A DNA stretch of 64,000 nucleotides from Alkalihalobacterium chitinilyticum (lineage in GTDB: Bacteria > Bacillota > Bacilli > Bacillales > Bacillaceae_F). A program made the translations under genes and the position numbers. The stretch covers positions 62,001-126,000 of the forward strand of contig NZ_JAOTPO010000012.1 in assembly GCF_029028005.1 (NCBI RefSeq), in the 5' to 3' direction. The notes beneath the pieces were generated by a model. That model was not told where the DNA came from and did no database searches. It worked only from the letters and a program-made list of their open reading frames with translations. Shown here piece by piece: positions 1 through 8,799 of this stretch; the first letter of the stretch is position 1, and every line of letters begins with the position of its first letter.

Positions 1-1
1 T

Positions 2-832
2 CAGGATGAGAAATGTACTGCATTACATGGTGTACCAACGATGTTTATTGCAGAATTAAATGATAAAGAGTTTGAAAAGTACAATTTGTCTTCATTACGT
101 ACAGGTATTATGGCTGGATCGAATTGTCCAATTGAAGTGATGAAAGCTGTAATTGAGCGTATGGGTGCTTCTGAAATTACAATTGCCTATGGCCAAACGG
201 AGTCTTCACCTGTTATTACGCAAACGCGTGTAAACGATTCGTTGGAACGACGAGTAGAGACAGTTGGCCGTGCCTTGCCTAATGTGGAAGTCAAAATTGT
301 TGAACCAGGTACTGAAAAAGAAGTTCCGCGAGGCGTTCAAGGTGAACTTTGTACTCGTGGGTACCACGTGATGAAAGGATATTATAAAAATCCGGATGCA
401 ACTTCTGCAGCAATCTCCGAAGATGGTTGGCTTCATACAGGTGATTTAGCCGTCATGGATAAAGAGGGATATTGTCGTATTACAGGACGTCTCAAAGATA
501 TGATTATCCGCGGCGGGGAAAATGTTTACCCGCGAGAAATCGAAGAATTTTTATATCAACATCCAAAAGTACTGGATGTGCAAGTTGTAGGTGTGCCGGA
601 TCCAAAATTTGGTGAAGAAGTTTCCGCATGGATTGTATTAAAAGAAGGAGAATCGGCTACTTCTGACGAAATACGTAACTATTGCAAAGGAAAAATTTCC
701 CGTCATAAAATTCCGCGCTATATCGAATTTGTTTCAGAGTATCCAATGACTGCGTCTGGAAAAATCCAAAAATTCAAACTTCGGGAAATTGCAATGGGTC
801 GTTTTAATTTAACAGAGTCGGCAGAAGTTTAA
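2..832 (+). CDS. yngI: Acyl-CoA ligase, AMP-binding family (5' partial)
   Basis: The reading frame is open from base 2, so the start lies upstream of the window; 276 residues are visible. This is the C-terminal half of an ANL-superfamily acyl-CoA synthetase, which activates a carboxylic acid with ATP and CoA. Seen in sequence: the substrate-side segment [10 protein letters not shown], the hinge-proximal motif [12 protein letters not shown], the A8-type segment [20 protein letters not shown], and the catalytic-lysine motif [13 protein letters not shown] near the C-terminus. It sits directly before biotin carboxylase, carrier, HMG-CoA lyase, hydratase and carboxyltransferase genes, the same order as yngI-yngH-yngHB-yngG-yngF-yngE in B. 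subtilis, so a role in branched-chain or short-chain acyl activation is inferred. The exact substrate cannot be told. Confidence 0.9.
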   Translation, partial: QDEKCTALHGVPTMFIAELNDKEFEKYNLSSLRTGIMAGSNCPIEVMKAVIERMGASEITIAYGQTESSPVITQTRVNDSLERRVETVGRALPNVEVKIVEPGTEKEVPRGVQGELCTRGYHVMKGYYKNPDATSAAISEDGWLHTGDLAVMDKEGYCRITGRLKDMIIRGGENVYPREIEEFLYQHPKVLDVQVVGVPDPKFGEEVSAWIVLKEGESATSDEIRNYCKGKISRHKIPRYIEFVSEYPMTASGKIQKFKLREIAMGRFNLTESAEV

Positions 833-852
833 CTTTTTGTAAGCGTTATCAA

Positions 853-889
853 ATACTGAAGAACCTTGTCGAAACAGGTTCTTCAGTAT
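853..889 (+). terminator. Stem-loop after the acyl-CoA ligase
   Basis: A 14-bp perfect inverted repeat (853-866 with 876-889, 9-nt loop) follows the ligase stop codon by 20 bases. The tail is only moderately T-rich (ctactttatt), so it may be a partial terminator or an mRNA-stabilising hairpin that lowers readthrough into the carboxylase genes. Confidence 0.6.
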
Positions 890-932
890 CCTACTTTATT
901 TCAAGAGCAAATATTTTAAAGAGGTGAAGCTA

Positions 933-2288
933 TTGTTTCAAAAAGTGTTAATCGCAAACCGTGGGGAAATTGCATTAAGAGTTATTCGTACATGTCAACG
1001 TCTAGGTATTAAAACTGTAGCTGTATATTCCGAAGCTGATGCAGAGTCATTGCATGTAAAACATGCAGATGAAGCGTACTTAATTGGAAAACCGAGAGTT
1101 AATGAAAGTTATTTAAACATGGAAAAAATTCTTGAGAAGGCGAAAGAAACTGGAGCAGATGCTATTCATCCTGGTTACGGTTTACTTTCAGAGAATAGTA
1201 GTTTTGCGAAAAGGTGTAAAGAAGAAGGTATTGCATTTATAGGCCCTTCACCTGAGGTTATTGCTAGTATGGGCAGTAAAATTGAAGCGAGAAAAGCAAT
1301 GGAAAAAGCCGGTGTTCCTGTTGTGCCAGGAATTACAAGACCGCTTGCTGATGCTGATGAGGCTGTTCTTATAGCGAATGAGATTGGATATCCGGTTATG
1401 CTAAAAGCTTCTGCAGGTGGCGGCGGAATTGGAATGCAAGTAGTAAGAAGTGATGAAGAAATTAAAAAAGCGTATGAAGGCAATCAAAAACGAGCAACGG
1501 ATTTCTTCGGTGATGGAGCGATGTATGTTGAAAAATTCGTTGAAAACCCTCGCCATATCGAAATTCAAATATTAGCCGATCAAGCTGGAAATACATTGTA
1601 CTTATGGGAAAGAGATTGTTCGGTACAAAGACGACATCAAAAAGTAGTCGAAGAAGCTCCTTCTCCATTTCTAGATGAAGAAACACGTAGAAATATGGGG
1701 GAAGCTGCTGTACGTGCTGCGAAAGCAATCGGCTATGAAAATGCCGGAACAATTGAATTTTTAGTAGATGAACACAAAAACTTCTATTTTCTTGAAATGA
1801 ATACGAGATTACAAGTCGAGCATCCGGTAACAGAAGAGATTACAGGCTTAGACCTCGTCGAACAACAGCTGAAAATTGCTTCCGGACAATTACTAGAAAT
1901 GAAGCAGGAAGATGTACAGCTGCAAGGACATGCGATTGAAGTTCGCATTTATGCTGAAGATCCAAAAACATTCTTCCCTTCACCAGGAAAAATTACGGCT
2001 TTTCAATTGCCTGAACAGCCATTTGTCAGAAATGAATGTGCAGTGAGCGAACACTCAGTTGTTACACCATTTTATGATCCGATGATCGCTAAATTAATTG
2101 TTAAAGGTGAAGATCGTGAAGAAGCGATTGAATATTTACAACAAGCATTAAAAAGTTATGTAGTTGAAGGAATTAAAACAAACATTCCAATGCTTCAGCA
2201 AGTTGTAGAACATCCTTCATTCATAGTTGGCGATGTGACAACGAACTTTGTATCTGAAAAATTACAAAATAAACCAATTAAAAAGTAA
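933..2288 (+). CDS. yngH: Biotin carboxylase subunit of an acyl-CoA carboxylase
   Basis: AccC-type biotin carboxylase (451 aa), which carboxylates biotin on the separate carrier protein using ATP and bicarbonate. The N-terminal motif KVLIANRGEIALRVIRTC, the glycine-rich ATP-grasp loop KASAGGGGIGMQ and the active-site region FLEMNTRLQVEHPVTE are all present, and the length is normal for a stand-alone AccC. The chosen start is TTG at 933, preceded by aaagaggtg at a good distance; a GTG at 924 in the same frame lies inside that ribosome binding site. It is followed 17 bp later by a 70-aa biotin carrier and then HMG-CoA lyase. The neighbourhood suggests methylcrotonyl-CoA or a related acyl-CoA as acceptor rather than housekeeping acetyl-CoA; that is inference from context. 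Confidence 0.93.
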   Translation: MFQKVLIANRGEIALRVIRTCQRLGIKTVAVYSEADAESLHVKHADEAYLIGKPRVNESYLNMEKILEKAKETGADAIHPGYGLLSENSSFAKRCKEEGIAFIGPSPEVIASMGSKIEARKAMEKAGVPVVPGITRPLADADEAVLIANEIGYPVMLKASAGGGGIGMQVVRSDEEIKKAYEGNQKRATDFFGDGAMYVEKFVENPRHIEIQILADQAGNTLYLWERDCSVQRRHQKVVEEAPSPFLDEETRRNMGEAAVRAAKAIGYENAGTIEFLVDEHKNFYFLEMNTRLQVEHPVTEEITGLDLVEQQLKIASGQLLEMKQEDVQLQGHAIEVRIYAEDPKTFFPSPGKITAFQLPEQPFVRNECAVSEHSVVTPFYDPMIAKLIVKGEDREEAIEYLQQALKSYVVEGIKTNIPMLQQVVEHPSFIVGDVTTNFVSEKLQNKPIKK

Positions 2289-2305
2289 ACCGAGGAGGAA
2301 TTATT

Positions 2306-2518
2306 ATGAGTCAAGTAATTACAAATATGGCAGGTAACCTTTGGAAACTATTAGTTCAAGTAGGAGATAAAGTAGAGGAAGGGCAAGACATTGCAATCCT
2401 TGAGTCGATGAAAATGGAAATCCCTGTTGCTGCAGAAGAAAGCGGAACAGTAAAAGAAGTATTAAAAGAAGAAGGCGATTTCGTAGATGAGGGTGAAGTG
2501 TTGATCGTACTTGAATAG
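2306..2518 (+). CDS. yngHB: Small biotin carboxyl carrier protein
   Basis: A 70-residue biotinyl/lipoyl-attachment domain protein that carries carboxybiotin between the biotin carboxylase upstream and the carboxyltransferase downstream. The biotinylation motif ESMKMEIP is present, with the acceptor lysine in the middle. It consists of the swinging domain alone, with no proline/alanine linker or N-terminal oligomerisation region, as in the B. subtilis YngHB type. A strong ribosome binding site (gaggagg) precedes ATG 2306. It lies 17 bp after the carboxylase gene and 102 bp before the lyase gene. Confidence 0.93.
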   Translation: MSQVITNMAGNLWKLLVQVGDKVEEGQDIAILESMKMEIPVAAEESGTVKEVLKEEGDFVDEGEVLIVLE

Positions 2519-2620
2519 TAACGGACTTTTTAGTGTGAACATTTATTTTCACATAAAGAAATTCAAATGATTTATTGTCTTCTCGGCAATAAGTTGGGTT
2601 TCTATTAAGGGGGAAAATCG

Positions 2621-3535
2621 GTGAAATTTCCTAACAACATTTTATTGAAGGAAGTTGGCCCAAGGGATGGACTGCAAAACGAAAAGTCCTTTATTTCAAC
2701 TGAAGATAAAGTGGAATGGATCAATAGGTTGTCTGATACCGGACTTTCTTATATTGAGATTACATCTTTTGTTCATCCGAAGTGGATTCCAGCACTTGCT
2801 GACGCTGTCGATGTAGTCAAAAAAATTAAACGAAAACCAGGTGTCACTTATGCAGCGCTCGTCCCTAATGAAAAAGGGCTACAACGTGCTTTAGAGGCTG
2901 ATATCGATGAAGTTTCGGTCTTTATGTCTGCAAGTGAAACACATAATCAAAAAAATATAAATAAAACGATTGATGAAACATTTAAGGTGCTCAGACCTGT
3001 AGTTCAGGAAGCCAAAGCAAATGGTAAGACGACAAGAGGTTATGTGTCTACTGTTTTCGGGTGTCCCTATGAACAAGATGTCTCAATCGAAGATGTGATT
3101 AAAGTGTCAGAGCACTTGTTTGAAATGGGAATCGATGAGTTGTCTTTAGGAGATACGATTGGTGTTGGCAACCCTGCACAAGTACAACGTATTTTAGATG
3201 AACTGCTAACGAGATTTCCAGCTAGTCAACTTGCTATGCACTTTCACGATACGAGAGGTACTGCTTTAGCAAATATCCTAGCTTCATTAGACATGGGAAT
3301 TACCAAGTTTGACGCAGCTGTAGCTGGTCTGGGCGGTTGTCCATACGCTCCAGGTGCATCAGGCAATGTTGCTACTGAAGATTTACTTTACATGTTAGAT
3401 GAAATGGGCATTGAAACGGGTGTAAATCAAGACCGTTTATTAGCAGCAGCACAGTGGATTGAAGAAAAAGTCGGCAGAACATTGCCTAGTCGAAATTTAC
3501 AAGTAGCAAAAGCGGGCTGTCAAACTAGAGCCTAA
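2621..3535 (+). CDS. yngG: Hydroxymethylglutaryl-CoA lyase
   Basis: HMG-CoA lyase (304 aa) of the DRE-TIM metallolyase superfamily, which cleaves HMG-CoA to acetyl-CoA and acetoacetate, the last step of leucine catabolism. The N-terminal motif EVGPRDGLQNE supplies the metal-binding aspartate and catalytic arginine. The C-terminal signature region AGLGGCPYAPGASGNVATED contains the catalytic cysteine, and the metal-binding HFHDTRG is present. The start is GTG 2621 after a clear aagggggaa ribosome binding site. The next gene, an enoyl-CoA hydratase, starts 19 bp after the stop, consistent with co-transcription. Confidence 0.94.
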   Translation: MKFPNNILLKEVGPRDGLQNEKSFISTEDKVEWINRLSDTGLSYIEITSFVHPKWIPALADAVDVVKKIKRKPGVTYAALVPNEKGLQRALEADIDEVSVFMSASETHNQKNINKTIDETFKVLRPVVQEAKANGKTTRGYVSTVFGCPYEQDVSIEDVIKVSEHLFEMGIDELSLGDTIGVGNPAQVQRILDELLTRFPASQLAMHFHDTRGTALANILASLDMGITKFDAAVAGLGGCPYAPGASGNVATEDLLYMLDEMGIETGVNQDRLLAAAQWIEEKVGRTLPSRNLQVAKAGCQTRA

Positions 3536-3554
3536 TTGTAAGGGGGACTTAACA

Positions 3555-4337
3555 TTGGATAAAAAAGTATTGTTGACGATAGACGAGGCAGGTGTAGCAC
3601 ATATTACACTTGATCGTCCAGAAGCAGCTAATGCTCTATCCCTTCAAATGTTATACGATCTACACGAAGCGATACATGAAGTGAAATACAATCCAGAAGT
3701 CCGTTGTGTCGTTATAAAAGCATCGGGAGAAAAGGTATTTTGTGCAGGTGCAGATCTAAAAGAACGTGCAGGAATGGACCCTATTCAAGTGAAACGTACA
3801 GTGTCTTTAATTAGGGGTAACATTAATGATATCGAAGCTCTTCCTCAGCCAGTTATTTGCGCTTTAAACGGAAGTGCATTCGGTGGTGGACTTGAACTTG
3901 CCTTAGCTTGCGATATTCGTATAGCAGCAGATCATATCAAAGTGGGCCTAACCGAGACGTCTTTAGCTATTATTCCAGGGGCTGGGGGAACACAACGTCT
4001 TCCAAGGCTCATTGGAAAAGGAAAGGCTAAAGAGCTGATTTATACCGCTAGAAGGGTAGATGCGTATGAAGCAGAGAAAATCGGTTTAGTTGAATATGTA
4101 GTGCCTCTTGAAAGCATGGATCAAAAAGTGAGTGAAATCACTTCACAAATCGCAAAGAATGGACCGATTGCCTTGCAACAAGCAAAGTATGCCATTGATA
4201 GAGGGTTAGAAGTGGACCTGCAAACGGGATTAGCACTTGAACAAAAAGCATATGAAGTAACGATTCCAACAAAGGACCGAATAGAGGGGTTATCTGCTTT
4301 TAAAGAAAAGCGAACACCTAATTATACTGGAGAATAA
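3555..4337 (+). CDS. yngF: Enoyl-CoA hydratase/isomerase (methylglutaconyl-CoA hydratase type)
   Basis: A 260-residue crotonase-fold protein that by context probably hydrates 3-methylglutaconyl-CoA to HMG-CoA, the substrate of the lyase encoded just upstream. Family motifs are the oxyanion-hole segments EKVFCAGADLKER and NGSAFGGGLELALACDIRI, and the second catalytic-glutamate region GLTETSLAIIPGAGGTQRLP. The start is TTG 3555, with the aagggggac ribosome binding site 6-8 bases upstream. Crotonase members differ widely in substrate, so the specific reaction is inferred from the operon, not from the sequence alone. Confidence 0.9.
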   Translation: MDKKVLLTIDEAGVAHITLDRPEAANALSLQMLYDLHEAIHEVKYNPEVRCVVIKASGEKVFCAGADLKERAGMDPIQVKRTVSLIRGNINDIEALPQPVICALNGSAFGGGLELALACDIRIAADHIKVGLTETSLAIIPGAGGTQRLPRLIGKGKAKELIYTARRVDAYEAEKIGLVEYVVPLESMDQKVSEITSQIAKNGPIALQQAKYAIDRGLEVDLQTGLALEQKAYEVTIPTKDRIEGLSAFKEKRTPNYTGE

Positions 4338-4364
4338 AGAAATGATTTGAGGAGGAGACCTAGC

Positions 4365-5894
4365 ATGTCATTTGAAAAAGAATTACAGGATCGCATTGAA
4401 ACGATAAAAAAGGGCGGCGCGGACAAATATCATCAAAGCAATGCTGAAAAGGGAAAATTATTCGTTCGTGAAAGGCTCGAACTTTTATTTGATGACGGAT
4501 TAAATTTAGAAGATGGATTTTTTGCTAATTGCACGGCTGAAGGACTTCCAGCAGACGGGGTAGTTACGGGGATTGGAAAGATTAACGGTGAGACAGTGTG
4601 TGTAATGGCAAATGATTCGACCATAAAAGCGGGATCTTGGGGATCGAGAACGGTTGAAAAAATCATTCGTATCCAAGAAACGGCTGAAAAGCTAAATGTA
4701 CCAATGCTATATTTAGTAGATTCTGCTGGTGCTCGTATTACTGACCAAGTCGAGATGTTTCCAGGGCGTCGCGGGGCAGGAAGAATTTTTTATAACCAGG
4801 TAAAGCTGTCTGGCCGTGTTCCACAAATATGTTTATTATTTGGTCCATCTGCTGCTGGAGGAGCTTATATCCCAGCATTTTGCGATATTGTAATTATGGT
4901 TGACGGAAATGCTTCCATGTACTTAGGATCACCACGTATGGCAGAAATGGTTATTGGAGAAAAAGTGACACTAGAAGAAATGGGTGGAGCCAAAATGCAC
5001 TGCTCTGTTTCCGGATGTGGTGATATTCTAGCCAAAACCGAAGAAGATGCCATTGAAATGGCAAGACAATACTTATCTTATTTTCCAGCAAACTACGGTG
5101 AAGATGCACCTGTTAAAGAACCGGTTGCTCCAAAAGCTTTTGACAAAACATTAGAAGAAATTATTCCTCAAAATCAAAATGCACCATTCAACATGCACGA
5201 CCTTATTAATCGCATTATTGATGAAGGAACGTTCTTTGAAATTAAAAAACTGTTTGCTCAAGAGTTAATTACTGGATTAGCTAGAATAGATGGCCGTCCT
5301 GTTGGGATTATTGCGAACCAACCGAGAATGAAAGGCGGGGTATTATTCCACGACTCGGCTGACAAAGCTGCGAAGTTTATTAACTTATGTGATGCTTACA
5401 ATATTCCTTTATTATTCTTAGCTGACATCCCAGGATTTATGATTGGTACGAAAGTAGAGCGAGCTGGAATTATTCGCCATGGTGCAAAAATGATTTCTGC
5501 CATGAGTGAAGCGACAGTACCTAAAATCTCAATTATTGTTAGAAAAGCGTACGGTGCCGGATTATATGCAATGGCTGGTCCAGCGTTTGAGCCTGATTGC
5601 TGCTTAGCGCTTCCGAACGCACAAATAGCCGTAATGGGACCTGAAGCAGCAGTAAACGCTGTTTATGCGAATAAAATTGCCCAACTTCCAGAAGAAGAAA
5701 GACCTGACTTTGTAGCGCAAAAACGTGAAGAGTACAAAGAGGATATCGATATTTATCGGTTAGCTTCTGAAATGGTTATTGACGGCATTGTTCCTGCTAA
5801 TTCATTACGTGATGAATTGTCAAAACGTTTTGAAGCTTATATGTCTAAGTATGTTGCATTTACACACCGTAAGCATCCAGTATATCCAGTATAA
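4365..5894 (+). CDS. yngE: Acyl-CoA carboxylase carboxyltransferase subunit
   Basis: A 509-residue carboxyltransferase of the methylcrotonyl/propionyl-CoA carboxylase beta family, which moves the carboxyl group from carboxybiotin to an acyl-CoA. Both crotonase-like halves are present: the N-terminal part has LYLVDSAGARITDQVEMF and GPSAAGGAYIPAFCDI, and the C-terminal part has LADIPGFMIGTKVERAGI and KAYGAGLYAMAGPAFEPD. The start is ATG 4365 after the strong site ttgaggaggag; an upstream in-frame TTG at 4347 lies in that site and is unlikely. Together with the carboxylase, the carrier, the hydratase and the lyase it completes a leucine-type pathway from methylcrotonyl-CoA to acetoacetate. Isovaleryl-CoA dehydrogenase would be expected upstream, outside the window. 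Confidence 0.92.
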   Translation: MSFEKELQDRIETIKKGGADKYHQSNAEKGKLFVRERLELLFDDGLNLEDGFFANCTAEGLPADGVVTGIGKINGETVCVMANDSTIKAGSWGSRTVEKIIRIQETAEKLNVPMLYLVDSAGARITDQVEMFPGRRGAGRIFYNQVKLSGRVPQICLLFGPSAAGGAYIPAFCDIVIMVDGNASMYLGSPRMAEMVIGEKVTLEEMGGAKMHCSVSGCGDILAKTEEDAIEMARQYLSYFPANYGEDAPVKEPVAPKAFDKTLEEIIPQNQNAPFNMHDLINRIIDEGTFFEIKKLFAQELITGLARIDGRPVGIIANQPRMKGGVLFHDSADKAAKFINLCDAYNIPLLFLADIPGFMIGTKVERAGIIRHGAKMISAMSEATVPKISIIVRKAYGAGLYAMAGPAFEPDCCLALPNAQIAVMGPEAAVNAVYANKIAQLPEEERPDFVAQKREEYKEDIDIYRLASEMVIDGIVPANSLRDELSKRFEAYMSKYVAFTHRKHPVYPV

Positions 5895-5912
5895 GATAGG
5901 ATACAGACTCAT

Positions 5913-5959
5913 AAGTGCCTGGCTCAATCCCAATGCGATGTTGGTGGTGCCCGGCACTT
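5913..5959 (+). terminator. Nested hairpin between yngE-like gene and the synthetase gene
   Basis: The arms aagtgcc (5913-5919) and ggcactt (5953-5959) pair, with a second internal hairpin ccaa/ttgg around tgcgatg. The tail atgtttta is weak, so this may be a leaky terminator that partly separates the carboxylase operon from the next gene. Confidence 0.5.
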
Positions 5960-6023
5960 GATGTTTTATGATGAAGCCCATAGTCATTAAAATTAAGAAA
6001 TTAGTGTTTAAGGGGGATTATGC

Positions 6024-7964
6024 ATGACTGTAGCGTGGAAGCCATCAGATGAAATGATTGAAAAGACGCGTCTTTATCAATGGATGAGACAGCTCGGATA
6101 TACGGATTATGAAGAGTTTCTTAATGCCTCTACAAAAGATATTGCTTGGTTTTGGAAGGAAGCAGAAAAAGTCCTTAATATAGATTGGTACGAGCCATAT
6201 AAAGAAACACTTTCACTTGAGGATGGTGTGAAGTGGCCGAAATGGTTTGTAGGAGGCAAATTAAATACAGCCTATAATACAGTTGAAACGTGGGCCGATA
6301 AAAAAGAAACAGCGAACGCAAAGGCTATTGTTTGGGAAAGTGAAGATGGGATTGTTCAAACGTACACGTATGAACAATTAGCAGAGGCTGTTGCTCGTGT
6401 GGCAAACGGCTTTAGACAACAAGGTTTGAAAAAGGGTGATATTATCGCCATTTATATGCCGATGGTGCCGGAGACAGTCATTGCGATGATGGCGGCAGCA
6501 AAAATTGGTGCGATTTATTCACCGATTTTTTCAGGGTATGGAACAGATGCGGTGGCAACACGCTTAAACGCGGCCAAGGCCAAAATGATCGTAACAGCTG
6601 ATGGCTTTCTACGAAGAGGTCGACCGGTTGCAATGAAAGAAGAAGCCGACCGTGCAGTAGAAAAATCTCCATCAATTGAGAAAGTTATTGTCTTTCGAAG
6701 ACTCGATCGAGATATTCCATGGAATGATTCAAGAGATGTCGATTGGAAACAATTAATGAAAGAGGAACCGTTAAAAGAAACCCTCTCAATGGATAGTGCA
6801 GATCCTTTAATGTTAATTTATACATCAGGTACTACAGGGCGTCCAAAAGGTGCTGTACATACACATTCTGGCTTTCCAATTAAAGCGGCGTTCGATGCTG
6901 GAATTGGAATGGATGTAAAGAAAGGCGACACATTATTCTGGTATACAGACATGGGATGGATGATGGGGCCGTTTTTAGTATTTGGTGGTTTGATGAATGG
7001 GGCAACGATTTTATTATATGAGGGGACACCTGATTTTCCGCAACCAGACCGGTTATGGGAAGTCGTTGATAAACATCAAGTGACCCATTTAGGGATATCG
7101 CCAACGCTTATTCGGTCCATGATGAAGCATGGTGAAGAGTGGCCTCAAAAACATAATTTAAGTACATTGCGTGTTATTGCTTCAACTGGTGAACCCTGGA
7201 ACCCAGAGCCGTGGTTATGGTTATTTGAAAAAGTAGGTCAATCGCGAATCCCAATTTTTAATTATTCAGGAGGAACGGAAATTTCCGGTGGTATTTTAGG
7301 AAATGTATTAGTCCGTCCCATTGGACCGATTACATTTAATTCACCTCTTCCGGGGATGGACGTTGATGTTTTGGATGAAGACGGAAAACCGGTATTAAAT
7401 TCAGTTGGAGAGCTTGTAATTAAACAACCATGGGTGGGGATGACAAAAGGATTTTGGAACGAACCCCAACGGTATGAAGAAGCCTACTGGAGCCGCTGGG
7501 AAAATATATGGGTTCATGGCGACTGGGTCATTAAAGATTCAGATGGCTTCTGGACCATTACCGGAAGATCGGACGACATTTTAAATGTTGCCGGAAAGCG
7601 TCTAGGTCCAGCAGAAATTGAGTCCATTTTAGTTGAACATCCTAATGTAGTTGAGGCAGGTACAATCGGCATTCCTGACGACATAAAAGGAGAGGTAGCG
7701 GTTTGTTTTGCTGTGCTTAATCAAAATGGTTTGCAGCTAGAACAATTGAGAGAAGAATTGCTTCAACTCGTAGCGGTGAAAATGGGGAAAGCTTTAAAAC
7801 CGAAAGCGATTTACTTCGTTCAAGATTTACCGAAAACGAGAAATGCCAAAGTCATGCGTAGAGCAATCAAAGCGGCATACTTAAATAAAGATGCAGGTGA
7901 TTTGTCATCACTTGAAAATCCACAGGCGCTTACGGAAATTAATCAATTAGGTAAAAACGCTTAA
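6024..7964 (+). CDS. Acetyl/acetoacetyl-CoA synthetase-like AMP-binding protein
   Basis: A 646-residue ANL-family synthetase of the acetyl-CoA synthetase group, not the fatty-acyl group. It has an ACAS-type N-terminal domain (about residues 25-85, including the WFWKEAEKVL segment), the phosphate loop YTSGTTGRPKGAVHTH, the TGEPWNPEPW region and the GRSDDILNVAGKRLGPAEIE segment. The C-terminal catalytic-lysine motif reads PKTRNAKVMRRAI, whereas classical Acs proteins have SGK at that place. It starts at ATG 6024 after an aaggggga site, 130 bp after the carboxyltransferase. Because the operon ends in acetoacetate, conversion of acetoacetate or another short acid to its CoA ester is a reasonable inference, not proven. 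Confidence 0.87.
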   Translation: MTVAWKPSDEMIEKTRLYQWMRQLGYTDYEEFLNASTKDIAWFWKEAEKVLNIDWYEPYKETLSLEDGVKWPKWFVGGKLNTAYNTVETWADKKETANAKAIVWESEDGIVQTYTYEQLAEAVARVANGFRQQGLKKGDIIAIYMPMVPETVIAMMAAAKIGAIYSPIFSGYGTDAVATRLNAAKAKMIVTADGFLRRGRPVAMKEEADRAVEKSPSIEKVIVFRRLDRDIPWNDSRDVDWKQLMKEEPLKETLSMDSADPLMLIYTSGTTGRPKGAVHTHSGFPIKAAFDAGIGMDVKKGDTLFWYTDMGWMMGPFLVFGGLMNGATILLYEGTPDFPQPDRLWEVVDKHQVTHLGISPTLIRSMMKHGEEWPQKHNLSTLRVIASTGEPWNPEPWLWLFEKVGQSRIPIFNYSGGTEISGGILGNVLVRPIGPITFNSPLPGMDVDVLDEDGKPVLNSVGELVIKQPWVGMTKGFWNEPQRYEEAYWSRWENIWVHGDWVIKDSDGFWTITGRSDDILNVAGKRLGPAEIESILVEHPNVVEAGTIGIPDDIKGEVAVCFAVLNQNGLQLEQLREELLQLVAVKMGKALKPKAIYFVQDLPKTRNAKVMRRAIKAAYLNKDAGDLSSLENPQALTEINQLGKNA

Positions 7965-7980
7965 GTGTGTTAATTTAGCA

Positions 7981-8019
7981 AAACATCGCATCGGTCAAAA
8001 CAACCAATGCGATGTTTTT
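7981..8019 (+). terminator. Rho-independent terminator after the synthetase gene
   Basis: An 11-bp stem (7981-7991 with 8007-8017), extended by ggt/acc inside the loop, ends in a run of five T. It closes the acyl-CoA operon. Confidence 0.85.
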
Positions 8020-8058
8020 ACTTTAAACTAATTGTTACCTAATATTTCTAATTAAAAT

Positions 8059-8090
8059 TGTACATAGACTTGTCCAAATGAAACATACTA
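8059..8090 (+). promoter_or_regulatory. Possible sigma-G promoter of the SASP gene
   Basis: CATACTA (8084-8090) matches the forespore sigma-G -10 consensus and TGTACA (8059-8064) resembles the -35, with a spacer of 18-19 bp. The site is 27 bp upstream of an alpha/beta SASP gene, where sigma-G control is the rule in Bacillus. Confidence 0.5.
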
Positions 8091-8116
8091 TGTTTACAAA
8101 GAGGAGGTGAACACAC

Positions 8117-8329
8117 ATGCCAACAAACAATAGCAACAACTCAAATCAACTATTAGTACCTGGTGTCCAACAAGCACTAGACCAAATGAAGTATGAGATT
8201 GCTCAAGAGTTTGGTGTTCAACTTGGTCCTGATGCTACTTCTCGTTCTAACGGTTCAGTAGGTGGCGAGATCACAAAGCGCTTAGTTCAAATGGCTGAGC
8301 AACAAATGGGTGGTTATCAACAACAATAA
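8117..8329 (+). CDS. Small acid-soluble spore protein, alpha/beta type
   Basis: A 70-residue alpha/beta-type SASP, made in the forespore, where it coats DNA and protects it from UV and chemical damage; it is degraded at germination by the GPR protease. The protease-site region [19 protein letters not shown] and the C-terminal helix [19 protein letters not shown] are the two conserved family blocks. The gene is monocistronic, with a strong aaagaggaggtg site before ATG 8117 and a terminator just after the stop. Bacillaceae usually carry several such paralogues, so no letter is assigned. Confidence 0.96.
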   Translation: MPTNNSNNSNQLLVPGVQQALDQMKYEIAQEFGVQLGPDATSRSNGSVGGEITKRLVQMAEQQMGGYQQQ

Positions 8330-8342
8330 TATATTTTGGCTT

Positions 8343-8373
8343 AGAAGAGGTGGGTAAACCATCTCTTCTTTTT
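8343..8373 (+). terminator. Terminator of the SASP gene
   Basis: An 11-bp stem with one G-U pair (8343-8353 with 8359-8369) has a 5-nt loop and a five-T tail. Confidence 0.8.
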
Positions 8374-8453
8374 AAAGAGATCACAATTTTTTTAGGTGAC
8401 GGGCGTTTGCGTTTTTATTTGGTAAGACGATAGACACTTAAGGAGCTTATGAT

Positions 8454-8702
8454 ATGGACCACATTTGCCCAATATGTAATGGTTTTGAAATGATTAGAGC
8501 AGCTTGTGATCGGTGTGGGTGTACGCTTGAAGACAAAGGAAGGTTAATGGATTACTTTGACGACTATAGTGCATATTTAGAAATTGATGATATGAAGAAG
8601 TCAAATACAATTTCAAATGATTTACAAAATAATCAATGTCCACACACTCTGTCATGCCCCAATTGCGGTACTAACTCAATCATGCTCGTGGGTGAGTGGT
8701 AG
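8454..8702 (+). CDS. Small zinc-ribbon-like hypothetical protein
   Basis: An 82-residue protein with four cysteine pairs or near pairs: CPIC and CDRC in the N-terminal third, then CPHTLSC and CPNC near the C-terminus. This spacing suggests one or two structural zinc sites. Between them lies an acidic stretch, MDYFDDYSAYLEID. The start ATG 8454 follows aaggagctt. It stands alone between the SASP gene and the terminator shared with msmX. I do not recognise a named function; a regulatory or RNA/DNA-binding role would be a guess. Confidence 0.7.
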   Translation: MDHICPICNGFEMIRAACDRCGCTLEDKGRLMDYFDDYSAYLEIDDMKKSNTISNDLQNNQCPHTLSCPNCGTNSIMLVGEW

Positions 8703-8756
8703 AAGACAACTTGTAAATGTGAACAAATCAAGTCAGAGCTCGTAATTTATATACAG

Positions 8757-8790
8757 AAAGGCCACCGATTTTTAAGATCGGTGGCCTTTT
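8757..8790. terminator. Bidirectional terminator between the zinc-ribbon gene and msmX
   Basis: A 13-bp perfect stem (8757-8769 with 8777-8789) is flanked by A and T runs, so it can stop transcription from both sides of this convergent pair. Confidence 0.85.
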
Positions 8791-8799
8791 CAGGATTAA

